Source of the DNA: Poecilobothrus nobilitatus
Lineage: Eukaryota; Arthropoda; Insecta; Diptera; Dolichopodidae
Assembly: GCA_947095535.1 (NCBI GenBank)
Contig: OX352773.1
Coordinates: 109,003,950-109,067,949, forward strand
Length of the DNA: 64,000 nucleotides
Direction: 5' to 3'
The notes beneath the pieces were generated by a model. The model saw only the letters and a program-made list of their open reading frames with translations. It was not told the origin of the DNA and searched no databases. Positions 18,706 to 30,146 of this stretch are shown here, one piece after another; the first letter of the stretch is position 1, and every line of letters begins with the position of its first letter. The position numbers and the translations under genes were made by a program.

Positions 18706-18990
18706 TTTCGTTTAATAATCCATGAATCATGTTTTTTATCAAAACCAAGCCACCTACTAAAACTTCATTTCCTTTTTTTCGTATTATTTTTTCTACAAGG
18801 TAAATATTAGGAAATTTAACAGATGTAAGTTCAGGTTCATAAAAACTGCCTTTTATTGGTTTTTGTGTGTAATCGAGTAAATTGTATGTTATTGGATTAG
18901 TTCTTTTTATTTTTACTATGGTATAAATTTCTGTTGACCAATTAGGTTGATAACCTTTTCAAATATACCTTTAAATTTACTTATACAAAC
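18706..18990 (-). pseudogene. Polinton integrase C-terminal fragment, left arm
   Basis: Contains the segment TEIYTIVKIKRTNPITYNL, then KGSFYEPELTSVKFPNIYLV and a chromodomain-like end, matching element A/B integrase tails and the right-arm copy at 24200-24530. No catalytic core. Confidence 0.7.
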
Positions 18991-19266
18991 AAATAAATTA
19001 GAGTGAAGATATGAAAAGTTTTTTAAAGTTTGGTTATGATAAATCCAAGTATTCTTAATACTGTAAAACTTGTGTTCAAAAAGTTATTTTTATAAGTAAA
19101 AAACAGTTTGCATTTCATAATAAAAGTTTGTTTTGTTTTTTCATTAAAAACTATATTAATAATTTTAATTATAAATTTCCTTAAATTAAGCTTGCATTAG
19201 TTACATAATGTCTACAATAATTACAATAAAGTTTATATAAATTAATTTAATTATCTCTTAATTAAT

Positions 19267-20735
19267 TTAATTAATTATTAATCTCTTATTATCTAAAGAA
19301 CTTAAAGCTATTTTATTTAAGTTTTGAGTGTAAATTACATGTAAATATGATTTAAAATTATTCATTTCTCTATATATAATTTTATTTTTTAATAGACAGT
19401 CTTTATAATTATTTAAATTTAGGTCATTTACAACATATTTTTTCCCACCTTTTGCCTTTTTTACCTGATCACCCCGAAACGATTCAGCAGGATTTAGTTC
19501 ATAAATTTTTCTACATATTTTTCGGAAAAATGAGTCAAGACTTGAGGGCATAAATCTAAAACTATCAAGAAAACGTAAATAAAAATGATTGTCTCCGTCA
19601 AAACTAATTTGTTTGGTCAGTGAGGATCATAGAAATGTTGCAAACAAGAATTACATATGTATATTTGATGTTCATGATATGTTATAGAACTCCGTAATAA
19701 CTTCGAGATATGCTTTATATAAACAAAGTGGAAGTTCTCATCTTTTTCAAGTAATAGTAGATTTACATGATTTAGTTTTTCTTCTTTGGTTATATAAAAA
19801 GGTCCAACAATTTGATGTTCTGCATTCTTATACTCCAATCCAAAAACATTAATGCTTATATCATCATTAATTTCTTCAAAAATACGTAATTCGCTTAACT
19901 GTGCTGGAAATGACATACCCTCAAAATGCAGTTAACGTACATCATCATATCACTAATTTTATACAATGATGTTTCATATTCACTAGATTGTGATGCAAGT
20001 CGTTGCATAGCTGATATCATACTCCACTTGAAACAGTATACGTCTTCATTTCGTACATTTATACAGGCTCTCCTTCTAATAATTGATCTTGGGAGAGCGA
20101 TATATGATGATCCACGGATTGGTTGATATTTATTTATATTTATTTCAAACCCGCAAAATTTGTATTATCGCCCAACCGCTATCTTTTTCCTGAAATTCTT
20201 CGGCTTGTTGTTGGATCTTCTCTGTTATATTATCATATATAAAAGAAAGATCATCCGCACGTGTAGCAATTTTCATTTGGGTTTGAAAAGATTTGGTTGA
20301 TAAACCTTCTGTATCATCATCAATCGGCTTTATATAATCTCCAAAGAGTTCAAGATTGAATTTTATAGCATTATGCTTTCTTACTGAGCATTGTAGTAAC
20401 TCAATAATCTCATTTTTGATACAATCGAGAAACTCTCTGGGATTTAAAATCGCTTCATTTTCATTATCGCCCAGGTATGTTTCCAATCTACCATCAAAAG
20501 ACTGGTTAATTTTCCGTAAATTTTTAGTAAGATGTTCAGCTGAATTCATTTTATGTGAATTTGTACGCAGATGTGCAGCTTGGAACTTTTTAGAGATGTA
20601 TTTTCCACAGGGGGTGCAAAACTAATCTTCTTTTTCAGCATTATGTACCAATTTCAAGTGTTTTTTCAAGCTATCAGCTCTTGTGAATTCCTTGGAACAG
20701 ATTTCACGAACTAATTTTTATCTCTTGTTTTGTGA
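19267..20735 (-). pseudogene. POLB: Second-lineage PolB, internally deleted copy (left arm plus unpaired N-terminus)
   Basis: From about 20735 downward: C2H2 fingers (CSKEFTRADSLKKHLKLVH; FCTPCGKY...HLRTNSHK), then QQAEEFQEKDSGWAIIQILR, SINVFGLEYKNAEHQIVGP and ICNSCLQHFYD. Relative to the right-arm copy about 650 bp are deleted at 19618 (sharing TCA at the junction) and about 1.2 kb near 19495. The exonuclease core, HNH-like region and polymerase motifs are therefore gone. The C-terminal KKYVVNDLNLNNYKDCLLKN segment remains. The N-terminal third (19919-20735) has no mirror partner. Confidence 0.85.
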
Positions 20736-21049
20736 GTTAATTTTTTTTTTTTGTTTTTATAAAAAATAACTTTATGTTATGCTATTATTATAACTTTATA
20801 TTATGAATCGATTTTAAATTACACAAATTCTTTTATGCTTTTTTGAAATTGTTATAATGGATTTATTAAGATTTAAAAATAATACAGTAAGTATGTCATA
20901 ATGTTAATTTTTAAGATTTTTTTATGTAATTCATATATGTATACATAAACTATAAAAATAATTAATACATTTGGAATATTTTTATTTCACATGAAATTAA
21001 TTAATAAAATAAAAGCGGAAGTCATAAATCAACTTATCTCTCTTGATTC
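20736..21049. other. AT-rich stretch between PolB 5' end and GC-rich hairpin
   Basis: No supportable coding potential; likely the polymerase 5' region of this element. Confidence 0.4.
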
Positions 21050-21418
21050 TGCATGGAGTCCCCGGATGTCTGAAATATAGTCGACAAGGTCCGGTGTCAG
21101 TCCTTGAGGGTCCGGTCCTCAGAGGTCTGAAATATACCCCCCAAGGTCCGGCATCGGTCCTTGAGGGTCCGATATCGGTTTATGCTTCTGCTAATGGCTA
21201 CCTTCCCATAGGGGCAAGGAGCCAAGGAGCCCTAGGGGATCCCTCTTTTTTTCCTCTCTTCACAAAAACAAAAACAACAACCACAAAAAAAAGAAAGAGA
21301 GGAAAAAAAGAAGGATCCCCTAAGGCCCCTTGGCCCCTTGCCCCTATGGGAAGGGAGCCATTAGCAGAAGCATAAACCGATATCGGACCCTCAAGGACCG
21401 ATGCCGGACCTTGGGGGG
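21050..21418. repeat. GC-rich hairpin at the centre of the palindromic insertion
   Basis: Arms 21137 to about 21260 and 21295-21418 are near-perfect reverse complements. They run from CCCCCCAAGGTCCGGCATCG inward through GGTTTATGCTTCTGCTAATG to GGGGATCC, around an A-rich loop. The arm sequence is the same family as the GC-rich blocks at 3413-3600 and 6523-6700 (shared TCGGTTTATGCT.CTGCTAA), here joined head to head. ORFs on both strands are by-products of the repeat. Confidence 0.85.
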
Positions 21419-23958
21419 AATCATTTCCAGCACAGTTAAGCGAATTACGTATTTTTGAAGAAATTAATGATGATATAAGCATTAATGTTTTTGGATTGGA
21501 GTATAAGAATGCAGAACATCAAATTGTTGGACCTTTTTATATAACCAAAGAAGAAAAACTAAATCATGTAAATCTACTATTTCTTGAAAAAGATGAGAAC
21601 TTCCACTTTGTTTATATAAAGCATATCTCGAAGTTATTACGGAGTTCTATAACATATCATGAACATCAAATATACATATGTAATTCTTGTTTGCAACATT
21701 TCTATGATCCTCAACAGCTTATTATACACAAAGAGGAGTGTAAGAAAATTGTTGCGATACTTCATACTGAAGACAAGAACACTCTAATATATAAAAATTA
21801 CCAACAACAAATGGAAGCTCTTTTTGTGAATTATGCTGATGCTGAAAGTATTTTATCACCAATTTTCACATGTAACCCTAATCCAGAAATTTCATCAATT
21901 ATAAATATACATAGGCATGTACCAATAGCATTTTCATATTATTTTAAATGTACTTTCGATGATTCTTTGAGTGGTTATGAGGAGTTTGTAGGAGTTGATT
22001 GTGCTAAGGAGTTTATAACATCGTTGGTAAATAAATGCACAAACATATTTCAAAATCATCACATGGCACCGAAATCAATGGCAAATCTAACATTGGACGA
22101 AGAATTACACCAATTAACAGAGAGGAATTGTCACATCTGTATTAAGTCTTTAGACTATATTGATAGAGTAAGAGATCATTGTCATTTTTCAGGTAGATAT
22201 AGAGGCCCTACACATTTTTCATGTAACATATTATATAGACGACCTAATTTTTTTCCTATATTTTTCATTAATTTTTCAAAATACGATTGTCATTTATTGT
22301 TTAGGGCCTTGAATGAAATTAAAGGTAATGTTGCTGTATTACCTTTAAATAAAGAACTTTACATTTCACTGACCAAACAAATTAGTTTTGACGGAGACAA
22401 TCATTTTTATTTACGTTTTCTTGATAGTTTTAGATTTATGCCCTCAAGTCTTGACTCATTTTTCCGAAAAATATGTAGAAAAATTTATGAACTAAATCCT
22501 GCTAATTTTTACACTGCACCGGGCCTGACTTGGGCTGCTATGTTAAAATATACAGGTGTTGAGTTAGAGTTATTAACTAATATTAATATGTACAATTTTT
22601 TCCAAAAAGGAATACGTGGTGGTATTAGTCAATGTTCCTTAAGACATTCAAAAGCCAATAATAAATATATGGGGGAATATTATAAAAAAGAAGAAAATTC
22701 AACATATATTGTTTATTTAGATGCAAATAATTTATATGGCTGGGCAATGTCTCAATTGTACCATATAAAAGTTTTCAGTGGGTTGACAATCCCGATAGTA
22801 TTAATGTAATAGAAATTCCAGATGATTCGGAAATAGGGATGTTTAGAAGTAGATTTAGAATATCTACAGAATCTTCATGATCTGCATAATGATTTTCCGT
22901 TTTGTGCAGAAAATAAAATTCCGATCGGTAGCAAAATACGAAAATTGTTGATTGATCTAAATAATAAATATAAATATGTTATTCATTACCGAAATTTAAA
23001 ACAATGCCTTCAAAATGGTATAGTACTTCAAAAAGTTCATAGAGCTCTAAAATTTCAGCAATCTGATTGGTTGAAAAAGTACATTGATTTAAATAACATG
23101 CACAGAACTAATGCATTAAATAATTTTGAGAAAGACTTTTTTAAATTAATGAATAATGCCGTTTTCGGAAAAACTATGCAGAATGTTGACAAGAGAGTGA
23201 AAATAGCTACTTTATGGGAAAGTGAAGGGAGACATTTGGGTGCTCGAGCTCTAATAGCAAAACCTAATTACCATAGTTCATCTAGATTTGCTGAAAATTT
23301 AGTTGTAATTCAACTTAATAAATCCCAAGTTCTTTATAACAAACCGATATATTTAGGTTTCTGTGTGTTAGAACAATCCAAAATTTTAATGTATGATTTT
23401 CACTATAAATATATTAAACCAAAATATGGTAATAGAGTTTCTTTAAATTATACTTATAACCGACAGTTTCATTTATACTATACAAACAGATGATTTTTAT
23501 TCTGATATACATAAAGATTTAGCCATACACTTTGATACTTCTGATTATACTCCTGAAAACCCATACAAATCCCCTTTATTAAATAAAAAAAAATTGGATT
23601 ATATAAAGATGAATTCAACGGTAGAATTGTATCTGAATTTATTGGTTTAATATCAAAAATGTATTACCTTGAATCGTTTCAGGATGATCAGGTAAAAAAG
23701 GCAAAAGGTTTGAAAAAATATGTTGTAAATGACCTAAATTTAAATAATTATAAAGACTGTCTATTAAAAAATAAAATTATATATAGAGAAATGAATAATT
23801 TTAAATCATATTTACAATGTAATTTTAAATCATATTTACATTTACATATTTACACTCAAAACTTAAATAAAATAGCTTTAAGTTCTTTAGATAATAAGAG
23901 ACATATATTACATGATAAAATTCATACCCTTGCATGGGGTCATTGTAAATTAAATTAA
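21418..23958 (+). pseudogene. POLB: Second-lineage protein-primed DNA polymerase B, most complete C-terminus
   Basis: The N-terminus is cut at the hairpin (begins FPAQLSELRIFEEI). ExoI is NYADAES, an endonuclease VII-like Cys/His segment is CHICIKSLDY...RDHCHFSGRYRG, ExoII is NFSKYDCHLL. GGISQCSLRHSKANNKYM and motif A region YLDANNLYGWAMSQ follow, then motif B KLMNNAVFGKTMQN. The DTDS region is damaged near 23460. The terminus IALSSLDNKR...TLAWGH is the family's usual end. Missing relative to copies D-F is the segment between SLDSF and YELNPA, and there are breaks at 22808 and 23490-23640. It differs greatly from the polymerase at 1-2706. Confidence 0.9.
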
Positions 23959-24199
23959 TTTATATAAACTTTATTGTAATTATTGTAGACATTATGTAAC
24001 TAATGCAAGCTTAATTTAAGGAAATTTATAATTAAAATTATTAATATAGTTTTTAAGGAAAAAACAAAACAAACTTTTATTATGAAATGCAAACTGTTTT
24101 TTACTTATAAAAATAACTTTTTGAACACATGTTTTACAGTATTAAGAATACTTGGATTTATCATAACCAAACTTTAAAAAACTTTTCATATCTTCACTC

Positions 24200-24530
24200 T
24201 AATTTATTTGTTTGTATAAGTAAATTTAAAGGTATATTTGCAAAAGGTTATCAACCTAATTGGTCAACAGAAATTTATACCATAGTAAAAATAAAAAGAA
24301 CTAATCCAATAACATACAATTTACTCGATTACACACAAAAACCAATAAAAGGCAGTTTTTATGAACCTGAACTTACATCTGTTAAATTTCCTAATATTTA
24401 CCTTGTAGAAAAAATAATACGAAAAAAAGGAAATGAAGTTTTAGTAGGTGGCTTGGTTTTGATAAAAAACATGATTCATGGATTATTAAACGAAATAGTA
24501 TTTAATGAATACAAATTTATAAACTTTTAG
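24200..24530 (+). pseudogene. Polinton integrase C-terminal fragment with chromodomain, right arm
   Basis: FKGIFAKGYQPNWSTEIYTI, PITYNLLDYTQKPIKGSFYE and NIYLVEKIIRKKGNEVLV are present, followed by a one-base shift into the chromodomain's last helix. It lies 240 bp beyond the polymerase stop in the same orientation. The catalytic core is absent, so a deletion joined PolB and integrase tails before the arms were duplicated. Confidence 0.75.
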
Positions 24531-24539
24531 TAAAAAATG

Positions 24540-25060
24540 CAATGCTGTTATTTAATATTAAAAACAACTTTTTAAACCCAAGTTTTTTTTCATTTTTTTG
24601 TTTACTTTTAACTTGAACTTGATCATGTTTTCAATTTGTATTTCATAATCACAGCTTATATTATTAATAATATAATTTCAACCGTTAACTCAAAGCTTTT
24701 ATTAAAGTAAAAACATATTTACCAAAAGTCTAATTTACATTGTATTACGAGAATAACAAAACGTTCCATTTAAAAATTATTTTGTATTCATTATGTGTTC
24801 AAATCAAGTTTTAAAAACTTTTTAAAATATTTTTCAGATAAATATTAAATCAAGTTTAAATTTTAATAATAAAAAATTGGTATTTAAACCAAACTTTAAA
24901 CTTTTTTTCAACTTTAAACTTTTCATATGTTTTTAGTCTAATTTAGAATATTCAGCACTTTAAATAAAATATTAGATCATTTCATTAATTTAAAATATCA
25001 AAGACATAAATTTTTTTTTTTTACTCATTCTTTATGCTTTAAAAGCATTTTGATCATTAT
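24540..25060. other. AT-rich terminal-type DNA, right arm
   Basis: Mirror of 18170-18700; no gene. Interrupted at about 25060 by repeat R and the Gypsy-like element; the mirror resumes near 28080. Confidence 0.55.
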
Positions 25061-25205
25061 ACCCGTACGATAGAATCGGGTTATATATGGGTAATATATG
25101 GTTACTTTATAATTGACGAAAGAGTTACTTGATTTTTTCAAATTTTCTAACAAATCAACAAATTTTTTGCATTTGTTTTAGTCGATAATTTGAAATTGTT
25201 ACTCG
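25061..25205. repeat. Fragment of dispersed repeat R
   Basis: Starts ATACCCGTACGATAGAATCG and contains GGTTACTTTATAATTGACGA and CTCGATAATTTGAAATTGTT. Its two ends match the two ends of the longer copy at about 33815-34495, with the middle deleted. It abuts the 3' truncation of the Gypsy-like element. Confidence 0.6.
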
Positions 25206-25530
25206 ATAATTTGAAACAACTTCTTAATCAATCTTCTGAAGAACAGTTCCAATGGAGTGAGATGCATGCTTGCAACAGGTGTGGTATTGTACTCCATAAT
25301 TCTGTATTGAAACTGATCTACTTTATTGGTTTCATAGCAGCGTTTCAGAATGTTTTTTGCAATCGCCACTCCCTTTTCAGCCAATCCGTTACTTTGCGGG
25401 TATCTCGGACTGGAGAATTTAAATTGAACATTAAAGTTCCGCGAAAACTTTTCAAAATCTGCTGAATTGAATGGAACATTATCAGTTTTTATTATTGATG
25501 GATATCCAATTATATTGAAAATGGAACGAA
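25199..25530 (-). pseudogene. Retroviral-type integrase core fragment (Gypsy-like)
   Basis: PSIIKTDNVPFNSADFEKF contains the second catalytic Asp and FSSPRYPQSNGLAEKGVAIA the Glu, spaced as in DDE integrases. The upstream HHCC domain and first Asp are missing. It joins reverse transcriptase sequence at about 25540-25560. Confidence 0.78.
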
Positions 25531-25544
25531 AATCGTCAATAATG

Positions 25545-26187
25545 TGCGTTTAAATCTGACATTGTTCACGCGTGCACGCTCAAGAACAGTTGCCAAAATT
25601 TTATCATGTTCCTCTTCATCTGATGCTACGATTCCAATATCATCAAAGTATACAAAGACGCCTGGTATGTCACCAAATATTTGTATCATTGTATCATACG
25701 CCTTTGAAAAATTTCCGGCGAAACGTTCAACCCAAACGCAAGTCGCTCGAATTTATACCGACCAAAGGGTGTCATAAAAGTTGTCAATTCCGAACTCTTT
25801 TCATCCAGTACCAACTGCCAAAATCCATTTGCGCAATCCAGCACCGTGAATAATTTTTTATTGGCTAATTCCGAAGTGAAATTGTCAATAGTAGGAATCA
25901 AGAATGTTCGCGCTTAAGGCACTTATTAAGTGGTTTTGGATCCAAGCAAATTCGTAACTCACCGTTTTTCTTTTCCACCACTTGTAAATTGTTAACCCAG
26001 TCTGTCGGGTAAAACACTGGTGAAATAATTCCATTCTTTACCATCTCATCAAGGTTCGGTTTAAGTTTTTTAACTATTGTATCTGGAAAGCGTTTTCTAT
26101 AATGCACAACTGGTTTTGCATTTTCTTGTAAGTGTAGGGTAACTTCTCCAGAAATTTTTCCCAGCCCAGTGAATACATCGCTATTTT
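25545..26187 (-). pseudogene. Reverse transcriptase (Gypsy-like)
   Basis: Seen as DEMVKNGIISPVFYPTDWVN, ELRICLDPKPLNK, then FTVLDCANGFWQLVLDEKSS, TPFGRYKFERLAFGLN and, in a further frame, VYFDDIGIV, the YxDD catalytic box. Frame changes near 25900 and 25690 break it. RNase H is absent. Confidence 0.82.
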
Positions 26188-26190
26188 CAC

Positions 26191-27591
26191 TTACAAAATC
26201 TCTTCTTCATTCGAAAATTTAATTGCGCCAATGTCTAGTCGTTTAATTATTCCAAACTCAATACATGTAACAAGCCCTAGTATCGGTTCAAATGCGTCAT
26301 CAACAACAACAAATTCCGCTATTCTTTCAACCTTAGATTTTGAATCAAACATTTTAATTTTTACAATACCAAAAATTTTTATTTTATTACAACTATAATC
26401 AAAAATAGGAATGTTTTTTTGTTTATTGCACATTTTGATGTTTAAGTCTTTGACAATTCTTAATGGAACACAGTTGACGTCCGCTCCTGTATCGATTTTA
26501 AATTCTACTAGCTTGTTTCCTATTCGGTATGCTTTGATCCATTGTTTTCTTTTTAGTCCGATTGAATTTAATCTAAAAACATAATTTTTACAACTAAGAA
26601 TTGTTTTCACCACGTTTGGGCACTGATTTACCTGAAACATCGCCCCAACGAATATTGTTAATCCATTGTTTTCCACTGTTAGCTTTTGATTCCGATGTAC
26701 TTGCGTTTGATTTAATTTTCTTTTTTCGACACATCCTTTGAAAATGACCTTTTTTCCCACATGAACATGTGAAATCTTTGGCTGGACACTTGCTAATGTG
26801 ATTTGGTTTCCAATCGCCGCCACAGTTAAAGCAGAAACGGCTATTGGTTGCCCTGATTGCGTTAATTGAATCATTTTCGTTGTTTTCACCTGATTATATC
26901 GCCAAGATCGATTGTCTTGATGCTAAAATTCCTTTGTTAACATTTGCCGATTCAAACGTTTTGCAAATGTCAATCACACGGTTCAACTCTTCATCACGTC
27001 CATCAAGCAATTTTAACTGGAGTTTCTTATCAACCACCCCGGTGATAATACGATCACGCAACATTCGATTCTCGTACGAAGCTCCGCGTGTACAATTAAG
27101 TTCACAACGCTCGATTTGAGTTCTAAGTTCAGTTAAAAATTCATTAAACGGCTGTCGTTCTTTTGGGCCATATTGTTGAATTTATATAATTCCATCGTCA
27201 CATTCTTTTGGGGTAAACAATGTGTATCAAACGCCTTCAAAACATCATTCAATGAGCGCTGCTGAATATCATTAACCGTGTGTTCAGCTACATTACCCGC
27301 TGCTGGTACAACTCGTGACACGGTGACCATACCTAGTAGTGAATTCTGAGATCCGTCATTTGGAAATAAGGTATTATAAATATTTGCACCATTTGCTCCA
27401 ATTATCCATAAAAAATTTGCTATTTTTGTAGTTTCCGGCTCAGTATTCTTGTTGTTTGCAATCATGTACACTAAAAAATCGCGCTTCCAATTTTGCCAAT
27501 CTGATGACAAATTAGTGCAATCTATCCCCTTCTTGTATCCGCCATTCTCAATACGTTCCATTAACTGATAAAAATATCCGATAAAATTCAA
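26191..27591 (-). pseudogene. Gag with zinc knuckle and retropepsin (Gypsy-like)
   Basis: Gag starts in MERIENGGYKKGIDC near 27560, continues through QRSLNDVLKAFDTHCLP, shifts frame near 27135, and ends in a Cys-rich zinc-binding stretch (FCFNCGG...C...CSCGKKGHFQRMC) at about 26720-26860. The retropepsin active site is VEFKIDTGADVNCVPLRI with the flap-side ILGLVTCIEFGI downstream. A stop near 26890 separates the pieces. Confidence 0.8.
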
Positions 27592-27856
27592 TCCGTGAAC
27601 TATTTGATTATTTATTTTACTCTTTTTATTTTATAACTTAACTATACAAAAAATAAAATAAAAAAAATTACTATATTATTTAACTGTAATTATATTTTAT
27701 TCCTGTAACTGGATTTCTTTGCTTGATGGTTTACACGTGATTTTAATCCAGGGTTTTATGATCAATAATCAGTTTCCGATGGTGAGAATCCGTGGTTTCT
27801 TGAATTCCTCAATGTATTTTTTTTATTTATTTTTTTTTTTTTTACTTCTGACACCA

Positions 27857-28075
27857 TGTAATAAGTATTTATAAAATAATAACACGTTGAGTAATTATTT
27901 ATTTTATATAGTATTTTTATTATCTTCGTTCTTTATAAATTTGTTTAATTAATTGTTTATAATACGTATTATTCCACACGAGGTTGAAGCTCAACTGCTT
28001 TATAAACGTCAGCTGCCACCTACAGCAAGGTTGTCAATTATGCTGTGATATTTCATTCCCAGTTGTCCCATTACA
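27857..28075 (-). repeat. 5' LTR of the Gypsy-like element
   Basis: On the minus strand it begins TGTAATGGGACAAC and ends CTTATTACA, giving TG...CA borders and 219 bp. Immediately downstream is TGGTGTCAGAAGTA (27856-27843), a primer-binding-site-like TGG start. No second LTR in the window. Confidence 0.68.
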
Positions 28076-28399
28076 TTCATAAATAAAATTTGCTTAATTT
28101 ACTTTTATTTGTTTTTTTTCCATCCAATATTATAAAAACTTTTAATTATTTTTATATTAGCTTTTAAACTCTACATTTTCTTCAATATCATTTCAAAACA
28201 ACATGGGTTTTTGTTTACGAAAAAAGAACTAGTCAACAGAATATTTTTATAATAATTTTATTTTTATAATACATTCTATATTCTATATTTAAACCAAGCT
28301 TTATTTTAATATACTAAATTTTTAATGAAGTAGTTAAACCAAATTTAAAAACTTTTCAAAATGAAGTGCTTGAATTTATCTGAATATTTAGCAATTATA

Positions 28400-28990
28400 A
28401 AGCTTCTCAAAGATAAAAAAAATTCAACACTTTTTAATCCAGCTTTAAAAACTTTTTATATAAATATTAACTTTTAATAAAATAAAAACTTTTATTAATA
28501 AAAATTATTAAGCTTGTTAAAATCCAGCTTTAAAAACTTTTTATATAAATATTAAATCAAGTTTAAACTTAAGTTCCAAAATCAATAAAACTTTTATTAA
28601 TAAAAATTATTAAGCTTCTCAAAGATAATAATAATTCACCAAATTTTAATCCAGTTTTAAAAACTTTTTTTATATAAACATTAAATCAAGTTTAAACTTA
28701 AGTTCCATAATCAAGAAAATTTTTTTATAATAAAAATTTTAAAGCTTCTCAAAGATAATACCAAATTTTAATCCAGCTTTAAAAACTTTTTTTATATAAA
28801 CATTAAATCAAGTTTAAACTTAAGTTCCATAATCAAGAAAATTTTTTTATAATAAAAATTATTAAGCTTCTCAAAGATAATAATAATTCTACAATTTTTA
28901 ATCCAGCTTTAAAAACTTTTTATAACTAATTTTAGAATATTCAGCTCAACAGCGTAAATTTATTTTTTATTTTAATTTATAAAACTTTTT
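28400..28990. repeat. Tandem repeat, right end of the palindromic insertion
   Basis: About five units of the family seen at 17412-17760, inverted (AATCCAGCTTTAAAAACTTT, AAATCAAGTTTAAACTTAAG, AAGCTTCTCAAAGATAATA). Copy number differs between the two ends. Confidence 0.75.
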
Positions 28991-29384
28991 TTCAATTTTC
29001 ACGGAAATATTAAATCAAGTTTAAACTTTGATAATATTAACTATGTATTTAAACCAAACCAAACTTTAAAAACTTTTCATATTTAATTAAGAACACTAAG
29101 CACAATATCTTTAGCTTATTACTGTTTTAATTTGAAATTTAAACATAACTGATATTCTACCGCTAAGCTTAATTTAAAATACTCAAAAGCATAAAACTTT
29201 TTACTTATCACAATTTTATTGCATACATTTAGGAGAACTGTTGAATAAAAGCTCAAAGCTTTGCTGATTAAAAGCTCCGCCATTTGCACCGGCATATCTT
29301 TACCAGGAAAGCTTAAAGCTCCGCCATTTGCACCGCCATATTCTTACTACTAATGTGCTTTTATTAATATTTGGCAGTATAATG
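28991..29384. other. AT-rich tail with two 'AAAGCTCCGCCATTTGCACCG' repeats
   Basis: No gene. Two short direct repeats at about 29270 and 29318 (AAAGCTCCGCCATTTGCACC) lie just before the penton gene resumes; they may mark the tip of the inserted element. Confidence 0.45.
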
Positions 29385-30099
29385 TTTATGTAAGAAACAT
29401 TGAAAAACCTCTTGAAAAAATAAAAGTAATCAAATCTATAGGCTACACATATTATTCCTATGACGATTCAGAATTATTACATTTGGATAATTGGAAGTTT
29501 AATTTTTTGCCAACGCTTATTAAAAATATAACTCCAAATCCCGTATTTACTCGAAATCAAGTTTTCAAAGAATTTTTTAATGAAATTTTGTCGCATATCT
29601 CTAATCCTAAGAATTATGATGATGAAGCATTTAAAAAAGTATCACAATCTAACCGAAAGGATTTAATTCGAATATCGCAGACTTTTGATCAAGATAGTTT
29701 CTATATAAAAGTTAATCAGTATTATAATGTAAAAACATTATTAACTGAATTATTTCAACAGAAAAAAAATATAAAAAATTTCAAAACAAAATTACCTGAA
29801 CTATTCAAATTGGCTGTTGCTAATAATAAATATGAATTCAATGGAATGGTGATGATTTATTCAGACATAGTTCAATCATTTGTTTTTGGAAGTAGCAAAG
29901 TGCGTGCATTGAGAATATAAACGTAGAAAATTGTAGAATACCTACAAATATTGAATTTGAAAATGTCCATTACATACCTATAAAAAAAAATTGTTTTGAA
30001 ACGATAGCGATTAAAATTTGCAATCAATACGGTGATGGAATAAATTTTGTTTCCAGTTACTATCCGACAAAAATTGTATTACACTTTAAAAAGCATTGA
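29385..30099 (+). pseudogene. Penton-like minor capsid gene, C-terminal part (element B)
   Basis: NIEKPLEKIKVIKSIGYTYY through ITPNPVFTRNQVFKEFF to IVLHFKKH, closely matching element A (10521-11294). A frame break near 29920 follows KVRALRI. The N-terminal fragment is at 17368-17411, on the other side of the 12-kb insertion. Confidence 0.72.
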
Positions 30100-30146
30100 T
30101 AAAAACAATATAAATACCACTACTCAAGTTTGATATCCCTTCAAAC

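Larger units (their letters stand above)
25199..28075 (-). mobile_element. Truncated Ty3/Gypsy-like LTR retrotransposon
   Basis: In order on the minus strand: LTR, primer-binding-like site, gag with zinc knuckle, aspartic protease, reverse transcriptase, integrase fragment. RNase H and the integrase N-terminus are deleted and there is no 3' LTR. It is inserted in the right arm only: the left arm has about 60 bp of continuous DNA at the equivalent point, so it arrived after, or was lost from, one arm. Confidence 0.82.
17412..28990. mobile_element. Palindromic Polinton-derived insertion inside element B's penton gene
   Basis: Both outer ends carry the same tandem-repeat family in opposite orientation (GGAACTTAAGTTTAAACTTG at 17419 and its reverse complement near 28700). 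Inward they mirror each other: integrase tail fragments (18706-18990 and 24200-24530) and PolB segments. The left arm (17412-19918) is an internally deleted version of the right arm (21418-28720). The right arm also holds a Gypsy-like insertion. The centre is a GC-rich hairpin. Exact borders and a target duplication are not resolved. Confidence 0.75.

Noticed and set aside
21043..21482. ORFs of 94-110 aa on both strands
   Set aside because: They read through a GC-rich inverted repeat in both directions with low-complexity peptides; by-products of the hairpin.
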